In this document: positions 7,122 to 11,810 of the stretch, piece after piece | Position numbering within the stretch: position 1 is the first letter of the stretch | Layout: every line of letters starts with the position of its first letter | Origin: DTPS01 sp049591295 | GTDB lineage: Bacteria; Acidobacteriota; UBA4820; DSQY01 | Reading direction: 5' to 3' | NCBI GenBank assembly: GCA_049591295.1 | Contig: JBAWEQ010000153.1 | Location: 1-11,810, forward strand | Length of the DNA: 11,810 bases | The notes under the pieces: model-generated | What the model was told of the DNA's origin: nothing | Database searches by the model: none | Seen by the model: only the letters and a program-made list of their open reading frames with translations | Made by a program: the position numbers and the translations under genes

Positions 7122-7130
7122 TGGTATCAT
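7122..7130 (+). promoter_or_regulatory. Candidate extended -10 promoter of the membrane-protein gene
   Basis: TGGTATCAT fits TGnTATAAT with one mismatch and would leave a leader of about 36 bases. No good -35 box is seen. The surrounding word GTGGTATCATGG differs by one base from GTGGTAGCATGG in the sensor-gene promoter region. Confidence 0.3.
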
Positions 7131-7172
7131 GGTTGTCAAGCAGGAGAGACGATCACTCAAGGGGAGAAAACC

Positions 7173-8177
7173 ATGGAGACGAGCGAGGCCACGGGGCAGA
7201 GCTACAAGGACCGCAGGACGGGACTCATGGTGTTCGGGGCGGGGCAGATCCTCCTGGGCCTGCTTTGCCTTGTGGGCTGCCTGTTCACAGTGGCGGCATC
7301 CCTCCTTTCCAGGGGGGCGGCGGGCGGCGGCCCCCCCGACAAGTTCATGCTGGCGGCGAGCCTCGGGTTGTACGGCGGCCTCGCGGTGTTCTTCCTCTGG
7401 ATGGGCATCGGTTCTCTAATGGGCAGGCGGTGGGCGCGGGCGCTGACCCTTGTGGTCTCGATCTACTGGCTCATCGCGGGGGCTCTGGTGACCCTTTTCG
7501 TCATCTTCATCGTGCCCCGCGTGATGGCCTCCGCTCTGGAGGCCGGCGGGAGGTTCAATGCGGGATCGCCCCCCCGCGCCTCCCTTCTCATCGCCACGGT
7601 GGTCCTGGTCGCCCTCACGGCCTTCTTCATGATCCTGATTCCCACCGCGCTGGTGCTCTTCTACCGAAGCCCCCACGTCAAGGCCACCTGCGAGCGCCTG
7701 GACCCGAAGGAACGCTGGACCGACCGGGTCCCGCTCGCCGTCCTCGCTCTCACGGTTCTGCTCGCCGCGGGAGGCGTAAAGGTCTTCTTCCTGTTCGCCC
7801 TGCCCGCCTACCCCGTCTTCGGCTACCTCCTCAAGGGGCCGCTCGCCGCCATGGCCTACCTGGTGATGGCGGCGGTCCTCTGGGTCCTCGCCGTAGGCGT
7901 CTACCGCCGCCTGCGCTGGGCCTGGACGGCGACCCTCGCCCTGACCCTGCTCGGCTTTGTGTCGGGCCTGGTCAGCTTCGCGAGGATCGGGCCGGAGGGT
8001 TGGCTCGAGATGGTCCCGACGGGCCCGACACCCCCCGGCATGGAGAAGGTCCTCGGCACCATGATGCCGGCCATCGGGATCCTGATGGCCGCCGGCATGC
8101 TGGCTTGGCTCGCCTTCCTCCTCTACGTCCTGCGGTACTTCAAACAGCCGCCCGTTCCGGCCGAACCGGGCGCCTGA
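7173..8177 (+). CDS. Eight-segment integral membrane protein of unknown function, 334 aa
   Basis: Unrecognised polytopic membrane protein. Hydrophobic segments lie near residues 17-46, 58-82, 88-115, 136-164, 186-208, 223-243, 248-270 and 295-321. A charged central loop (164-186) carries YRSPHVKATCERLDPKERW, which looks like a conserved family signature. The two halves resemble each other: GSLMGRRWARALTLVV (80-95) and GVYRRLRWAWTATLAL (242-257) each precede a membrane segment, suggesting an ancestral duplication. The ATG at 7173 is chosen for the GGGGAG site about 7 bases upstream and for the soluble N-terminus before the first membrane segment; an in-frame upstream start at 7074 lacks such a site. 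It stands alone between repeat-filled spacers. It shows no transporter, kinase or protease motif. Confidence 0.85.
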   Translation: METSEATGQSYKDRRTGLMVFGAGQILLGLLCLVGCLFTVAASLLSRGAAGGGPPDKFMLAASLGLYGGLAVFFLWMGIGSLMGRRWARALTLVVSIYWLIAGALVTLFVIFIVPRVMASALEAGGRFNAGSPPRASLLIATVVLVALTAFFMILIPTALVLFYRSPHVKATCERLDPKERWTDRVPLAVLALTVLLAAGGVKVFFLFALPAYPVFGYLLKGPLAAMAYLVMAAVLWVLAVGVYRRLRWAWTATLALTLLGFVSGLVSFARIGPEGWLEMVPTGPTPPGMEKVLGTMMPAIGILMAAGMLAWLAFLLYVLRYFKQPPVPAEPGA

Positions 8178-8267
8178 GAAGGCTGGCCGAGGGATCGCCA
8201 GGAAGCGGACCCCCGGTTGCCCGCCGTCGCCGCCATGCCTTCCGCCCGCCCCCGCCGGGGCATGTGT

Positions 8268-8540
8268 AGCTCCCATCGGGTCGTAGGCAGCTCCCGTCAG
8301 GCCATCGGAAGCTCCCGTCAGGTCATCGGTAGCTCCCGTGAGGTCATCGGAAGCTCCCGTCAGGTCACCGGAAGCTCCCGTGAGGTCATCGGAAGCTCCC
8401 GTGAGGTCATCGGAAGCTCTCGTGCGGTCATCGGAAGCTCTCATGAGGTCATCGGTAGCTCTCGTGAGGTCATGGGAAGCTCTCGTCAGGTCATCGGTAG
8501 CTCCCGTACGGTCGTAGGTAGCTGCCGAAAAGGCGTGTAG
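8268..8540. repeat. 21-bp tandem repeat array, about 13 units
   Basis: Twelve clear units and a decayed thirteenth, consensus AGCTCCCGTSAGGTCATCGG plus one A/T, all exactly 21 bp with no indels. Units 1-7 and 12 carry CTCCC and units 8-11 carry CTCTC, and TCAG/TGAG variants are mixed, so expansion was by blocks. The first unit and the last two are the most diverged. Because 21 is divisible by three the array stays open in several frames, but no ribosome site or credible gene precedes it. It lies 90 bases after the membrane-protein stop. There are no spacers, so it is not CRISPR. Confidence 0.93.
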
Positions 8541-8577
8541 AACCTTCAGAATGAGAAGGTGAGGAAGTAAGGAAGCC

Positions 8578-8601
8578 GTTGGAGCGCGCCCCAGCGCGCG
8601 T
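8578..8601 (+). repeat. REP-like element 3 (GTTG head)
   Basis: GTTGGAGCGCGCCCCAGCGC then GCG: same core as the other three copies with a GCGCGC/GCGCGC stem, but the head tetranucleotide is GTTG and the heptamer linker is absent. It directly abuts the octamer array. Confidence 0.45.
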
Positions 8602-8606
8602 AACTG

Positions 8607-8726
8607 AGGAGCGGAAAGGCGGAGGAGCAGGGGGGCGGAGGGGCGGAGGAGCGGAGGAGCAGAGGGGCAGAGGGGCGGAGGAGCGGAGGAGCGGAGGGGC
8701 GGAGGAGCAGAGGGGCAGAGGGGCGG
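8607..8726. repeat. Octanucleotide array AGGRGCRG, 15 units
   Basis: Fifteen 8-bp units in unbroken register. Nearly all fit AGGRGCRG, with C fixed at position 6 and purines elsewhere. The block AGGAGCAG-AGGGGCAG-AGGGGCGG occurs twice 48 bp apart, a sign of block duplication. The strand is strongly purine-biased with many G-runs, so G-quadruplex or triplex folding is possible. Same words as 5939-5986. Confidence 0.85.
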
Positions 8727-8744
8727 AGGGCGTGGGTGGAGCAG

Positions 8745-8773
8745 CTACAGGCTGAAAGGTTGCAGGTTACAGG
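8745..8773. repeat. ACAGG-type heptanucleotide array
   Basis: Units CTACAGG, CTGAAAGG (8 bases), TTGCAGG, TTACAGG. Related in wording to 6778-6813 and to the end of the 4621-4669 array. Confidence 0.5.
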
Positions 8774-8805
8774 TCATGCCCGATGCGTAGAGGGGCGGGA
8801 TGGAC

Positions 8806-8892
8806 GGGAGAGACAGGCGCCCTCGCCTGTCGGGTGCCCTCAGACGGCGGGGCAGGCCGATTTCAGATTGGAAGAGTGCAGATTCCAGGTTG
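8806..8892. repeat. Composite repeat: GACAGGCG hairpin plus CAGATTC heptamers
   Basis: GACAGGCG (8812-8819) and CGCCTGTC (8824-8831) form a perfect 8-bp stem with a CCCT loop, then CAGATTG, GAAGAGTG, CAGATTC, CAGGTTG (8864-8892). This repeats the module order of the 180-bp units at 4612-4973, here without the TTTACTC block. Confidence 0.7.
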
Positions 8893-8922
8893 AAAGACGA
8901 GAGCAGGACAAACCTCCCCTCC

Positions 8923-8986
8923 GTAGGAGCGCACCCCAGTGCGCGACCGTGTGGGATAAAGAATGGGCCGCGGAGGCGCCCGCGGC
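8923..8986 (+). repeat. REP-like element 4 with following stem-loop
   Basis: GTAG (8923-8926) and the stem GCGCAC-CCCA-GTGCGC (8929-8944). Relative to copies 2 and 3 both arms have changed together (G-C to A-T), which keeps the pairing. A second hairpin, GCCGCGG/CCGCGGC (8967-8986), follows as in copies 1 and 2. This is the last repeat before the HNH gene. Confidence 0.5.
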
Positions 8987-9045
8987 TTGACGGCGGGGAG
9001 TAGGCGGACGGACCATGAATGGGAAACGTGGAAGAGGGGGACTCC

Positions 9046-9957
9046 GTGAGCGACCTGCCGGTGAGGATGGCGGCCTTCGAATGGCTGAGGGCTCAGGTGG
9101 CGGCCCACGGCGACGTCTTGCCCCGGCCCCTGCTGGCGGAGGGATTCGTTTGGAAGAACCAGCGCGTCCCCCTGCTGGGTCCGCAAGGAATCTTCAAGCC
9201 CCAGGTCTGCGAGCTGCCTCTCTCCATCACGTCAATCCCCGGAGGGCCCTACCAGGATGGGTCTTCAGGGCGGGATCTGCTGTACTACAAGTACCGGGGC
9301 ACCGACCCAAACCACCGTGACAACCAGGGGCTACGCTCGGCGATGAAGGGCCGAATTCCCCTCATCTATTTCTTCAGACTCGTGGAAGGGAAGTACCTTG
9401 TCTCATGGCCAGTGTTCATCGTGGCCGACGATCCAGGAATCCTCACCTTTACCGTAGCGGTGGAAGAGGAACGGCTGGCGGCATTCCAGCCGGCGGGGAA
9501 ATTCGCAGGCTACCAGGTGGCCGAAGATACGGGCGAGAGCCGCAGGGCCTATCTCACGGCCCAAGCCAAGGTCCGGCTCCACCAGCGCTCCTTCCGCGAG
9601 CGGGTTCTCTTGGCCTACCGGGAGCAGTGCGCTTTCTGCCGCCTGAGGCACCAGGAGCTCCTGGACGCCGCGCACATCATCGCCGACAGCGACCCCGAGG
9701 GCGAGCCCATCATCACCAACGGCATCGCTCTCTGCAAGCTCCACCACGCCGCTTTCGACAGCCACTTCCTAGGCGTCACCAGCGACTACATCATCCAGGT
9801 CCGCCCCGACATCCTCCGCGAGCCCGACGGCCCCATGCACCAGCACGGCCTCAAGGCCATGGAAGGCCAGCGGCTGGTCCTGCCCAAGCGTGAAATCCAT
9901 TGGCCCGCCCCTGCTTTGTTGGAAAAGCGGTACGAGGAGTTCAGGGAGACATGGTGA
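9046..9957 (+). CDS. HNH endonuclease, HNH_2-like, possible restriction enzyme
   Basis: Predicted metal-dependent DNA endonuclease of 303 aa. The C-terminal zinc-HNH fold is clear: CAFC (195-198), DAAHII with H210, NGIALC with N225 and C230, then KLHHAAFD with H233/H234. The N-terminal part (about 10-150) carries GIFKP, PLSIT and YKYRGTDPNHRDN blocks. I recall similar blocks from HNH proteins thought to read modified DNA, such as McrA-like enzymes with sulphur- or methyl-binding domains, but I cannot confirm the match. The GTG at 9046 is chosen because AGAGGGGG lies just upstream; an in-frame ATG at 9019 has a poor site and would add nine residues. No methyltransferase, DNA-sulphur (dnd) or other restriction gene is in the window, so a stand-alone, modification-dependent role is the simplest inference. 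It ends 25 bases before the next ORF. Confidence 0.85.
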   Translation: MSDLPVRMAAFEWLRAQVAAHGDVLPRPLLAEGFVWKNQRVPLLGPQGIFKPQVCELPLSITSIPGGPYQDGSSGRDLLYYKYRGTDPNHRDNQGLRSAMKGRIPLIYFFRLVEGKYLVSWPVFIVADDPGILTFTVAVEEERLAAFQPAGKFAGYQVAEDTGESRRAYLTAQAKVRLHQRSFRERVLLAYREQCAFCRLRHQELLDAAHIIADSDPEGEPIITNGIALCKLHHAAFDSHFLGVTSDYIIQVRPDILREPDGPMHQHGLKAMEGQRLVLPKREIHWPAPALLEKRYEEFRETW

Positions 9958-9982
9958 ACAGCGCCCGCTCCATCTCTCGTGA

Positions 9983-11542
9983 ATGGCCTACAGACGAGAC
10001 TCGCCGCCCATCCCCGTTCAGCCTGACGCGCTCTTCGTCGACTCGCCGTCGCTCATGAAATGTGGCATTTCAAGATCTGACCCTGGCTTCCCGGACCTCT
10101 CGGCCTACGCTCCGGACGGGGGCTGCCTGCAAGGGGGGTGTACGGGTGCGCCGCCCTACGAAGCGAACGACAATATCACCAAGACGGACTACGGCCTCTC
10201 CACCTCGCCAAACGGGCCCTTCACCCCGACTCTCAAGGCCCGACCCGGCACCGACAACCAGCCCCCCGATAGTAGCAACACGCTGGTCTTCTACCTCAAG
10301 GTCCCCGCCCAGAGCTCGGGCGACAATTTCCAAGTGGAGGTCACGAAGTGCGACGGCAACGGGAATCCCCTCCCCCAAAGGGTCGTGGGTATGAGCGCCG
10401 TCTTTACCTCCTGGAAGCGGGTGTACGTCGAGAGGGACCACATGTTTAGGAGGGGAAACTTGCTAGATCCCGATACGGTCAGTCCGCCGGCGGGACAGCT
10501 TTACTTGGAGCGGTGGGACAGCACGACGCTGGCAACGGACTCCAGCAAGTATGCTCAGGGTGGTGATCAAGTCGTGGTTTTCGATACCCAGCACCCCTAC
10601 CCGGATGGTGCGTACGAAACGGCCACCATCCAGGCCAACCCGGCTCCTGCATTTGCGGATGTTCCAACAAATGCTGGCGGAACGAAAAGCGTACTTGTGG
10701 TTTACTTGGACCACTCTCTTAGCAATACCTATGTTCCCAGCCCCATGACCTTCGACAGTGGTGATTGCGCTGCGGTCGGCGTGATCCACAGTGCCGATGG
10801 CCTGATTTACGACACCGATCCCAACCAGCTCAACGGGCCGGGCTCGGCCTTCTACGATGCGGACATGCGGGACATCGAGCAGCCCTTCGATGATGCGTAC
10901 GTGGAGTTCTTTGCACCGAGGTCTGGCATGGGGGCTGTGCCCTACATCGACGACACTGTTCCTTTCTACGATGCAGGCATCTCGGGGGGTACCGAGTCCA
11001 ACAACCGTATGAACTTCGAAGTCATTTGGGGGAAAAACGAAGCGGGCACAAACTACATCTATTTGCTTGGATGCAAGGGCAGGCCATTTACCGGCGATAG
11101 GCTAACAACCGGCATCACTGACCACAGCAGCTTGCACTATTCCTATATTTATATTGATTCGCTGGAAACATGGGGCGCTTATTCTGGGGAAAACTTCACC
11201 GAAGCACAAATGATTCAAGCAGAGCAGTCCGACACGGACCACGAACTCGGCCACGAATTCTCAACCAATGCTTGCACTGACCTTCCTGACTGTACCGATC
11301 CCCAAAATAAACCGAAGCAGGGGGAACACGATGACCGGAACTGGTGGGAGTATGATAATCCCCCAACAACAGGCTGCCCGCCTCCGCATCCCTGTCTCAT
11401 GTATCCTTTTCTCGAAAATCCACCGACGGGCATCAATTATTTCTGCAATGAGGACCTGTTTCTTGGGGATCCAAATTGTTCGGCCAGCCCGCCTAACCCG
11501 AGACAGGGCGCAATCCGAACGGCAACAGATCCCCTGCCATAG
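9983..11542 (+). CDS. Zincin-like metalloprotease ORF, probably 5'-truncated
   Basis: The 519-aa product has HELGH (420-424) in QSDTDHELGHEF, a typical zinc-protease active-site helix. Further on are H449 (GEHDDRNW), a candidate third ligand, and CLMYP (471-475), which resembles a metzincin Met-turn. The canonical HExxHxxGxxH spacing is absent: alanine, not histidine, stands at the expected position. The rest is Asp/Gly/Pro-rich with several cysteines, typical of an exported protein, and includes a WKRVYVERD motif (144-152). Yet there is no signal peptide. The only nearby start is an ATG right after an in-frame TGA (TGAATG) with no ribosome site. This suggests the 5' end and secretion signal were lost, or that the true start is in sequence no longer present. 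A/T content rises toward the middle and 3' part compared with neighbouring genes. The stop overlaps the ribosome site of the next gene, so the two were once an operon. Confidence 0.65.
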   Translation: MAYRRDSPPIPVQPDALFVDSPSLMKCGISRSDPGFPDLSAYAPDGGCLQGGCTGAPPYEANDNITKTDYGLSTSPNGPFTPTLKARPGTDNQPPDSSNTLVFYLKVPAQSSGDNFQVEVTKCDGNGNPLPQRVVGMSAVFTSWKRVYVERDHMFRRGNLLDPDTVSPPAGQLYLERWDSTTLATDSSKYAQGGDQVVVFDTQHPYPDGAYETATIQANPAPAFADVPTNAGGTKSVLVVYLDHSLSNTYVPSPMTFDSGDCAAVGVIHSADGLIYDTDPNQLNGPGSAFYDADMRDIEQPFDDAYVEFFAPRSGMGAVPYIDDTVPFYDAGISGGTESNNRMNFEVIWGKNEAGTNYIYLLGCKGRPFTGDRLTTGITDHSSLHYSYIYIDSLETWGAYSGENFTEAQMIQAEQSDTDHELGHEFSTNACTDLPDCTDPQNKPKQGEHDDRNWWEYDNPPTTGCPPPHPCLMYPFLENPPTGINYFCNEDLFLGDPNCSASPPNPRQGAIRTATDPLP

Positions 11543-11553
11543 GAGGAATGACG

Positions 11554-11682
11554 ATGCGGCGCATGATAGTGGCCATTTTCTTCCTTATCTTCGCTTGTGC
11601 CCTCTGGGGACAGGCGCTCAAACTGCAAGTCACCCCAGCCCAACTCGTTGTTCTTCCCGGGGCGCCCCTAACAGGCTGTTGA
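11554..11682 (+). pseudogene. Signal-peptide gene interrupted by an insertion sequence
   Basis: A strong AGGAGG (11541-11546), overlapping the previous stop codon, precedes ATG at 11554 by 7 bases. The product starts MRRMIVAIFFLIFACALWGQ, a Sec signal peptide, possibly with a lipobox-like cysteine at 15, followed by LKLQVTPAQLVVLPGAPL. That reads like the start of an exported Ig-like or adhesion domain protein. The frame then meets ACAGGCTGTTGA, where the stop is supplied by the terminal sequence of an apparent IS. Only about 39 native codons remain and the rest of the gene should lie beyond the element. An ATG at 11548 is also in frame but too close to the ribosome site. Its tight coupling to the metalloprotease ORF suggests a shared extracellular role. 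Confidence 0.6.
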
Positions 11683-11810
11683 AAATTGCAGTGTGAGATG
11701 TTTTTGTCTAGCTCATTCGCCGTGGAATTCGGGTTATGGCTGATGAATGGGGTGGCGATGGGGATCAGACCGGGGGCGGAAGGGCCGGATGTTACTCTCC
11801 TGACGCGGGA
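11673..11810. mobile_element. Left end of an insertion sequence, continues beyond window
   Basis: AGGCTGTTGAAAA beginning at 11673 resembles the GGCTGTTGAAAAA terminal inverted repeat found on many DDE-transposase insertion sequences. It falls exactly where the upstream coding frame is broken. Composition changes sharply here (TTTTTGTCTAGC...). A frame open to the window end, from ATG at 11743 or 11758 (MGIRPGAEGPDVTLLTR), has a G-rich stretch upstream and might be the transposase start, but it is too short to identify. The IS family and target duplication cannot be determined without the right end. Confidence 0.5.

Noticed and set aside
7416..8444. Minus-strand 342-codon frame with GASDDLT repeats
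   Set aside because: Most of it is antisense to the membrane-protein gene, the start lies in the repeat array and no ribosome site is seen.
8268..8540. CRISPR array
   Set aside because: Units are 21 bp, directly abutting with no unique spacers, and no cas gene is present.
8217..8540. Plus-strand gene encoding SSRQVIG repeats
   Set aside because: No ribosome site, no flanking protein-like sequence, and the frame is open only because the DNA unit is a multiple of three.
9015..9320. Alternative 101-codon frame at the start of the HNH gene
   Set aside because: Low-complexity Arg/Gly/Ala product in a shifted frame; the HNH frame carries the motifs.

Overview
This is a GC-rich bacterial window, probably chromosomal. 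A retraction-ATPase gene (pilT), a large HD-GYP/PAS sensor and a cold-shock gene suggest a Gram-negative, environmentally sensing organism. The unusually repeat-laden spacers recall Acidobacteriota-like or other uncultured GC-rich lineages. That placement is a weak inference; no rRNA or other phylogenetic marker is present.

Layout. Positions 1-1095 hold a PilT-type ATPase that lacks only its first codons. It converges on 1503-4478 (minus), a polytopic membrane sensor with two PAS domains, a GAF domain and an intact HD-GYP c-di-GMP phosphodiesterase domain. Further minus-strand genes are a secreted protein of unknown function (5163-5810) and a cold-shock protein (6327-6533) with a clear promoter and intrinsic terminator. 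On the plus strand follow an 8-segment membrane protein (7173-8177), an HNH endonuclease (9046-9957), a zincin metalloprotease-like ORF that looks 5'-truncated (9983-11542), and a short signal-peptide gene (from 11554) cut off after about 39 codons by what looks like the end of an insertion sequence. The window ends inside that element.

The most unusual part is what lies between the genes. Nearly every spacer from 4.6 to 9.0 kb is built from the same modules in the same order and orientation. These are an 8-bp purine-rich array, degenerate 7-bp arrays, a short hairpin (GACAGGCG..CGCCTGTC), a REP-like hairpin headed by GTAG, and a GC-rich stem-loop. Four REP-like copies show compensated stem changes. 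A separate array of about thirteen 21-bp units follows the membrane-protein gene. No REP-associated transposase (RAYT) is visible in the window, so if these are REPs they are mobilised in trans or are relics.

Functional links are limited. PilT and an HD-GYP sensor both bear on surface motility and c-di-GMP, but they are convergent and not an operon. The HNH gene, the truncated protease and the IS-interrupted gene form an accessory-looking right end with signs of rearrangement.
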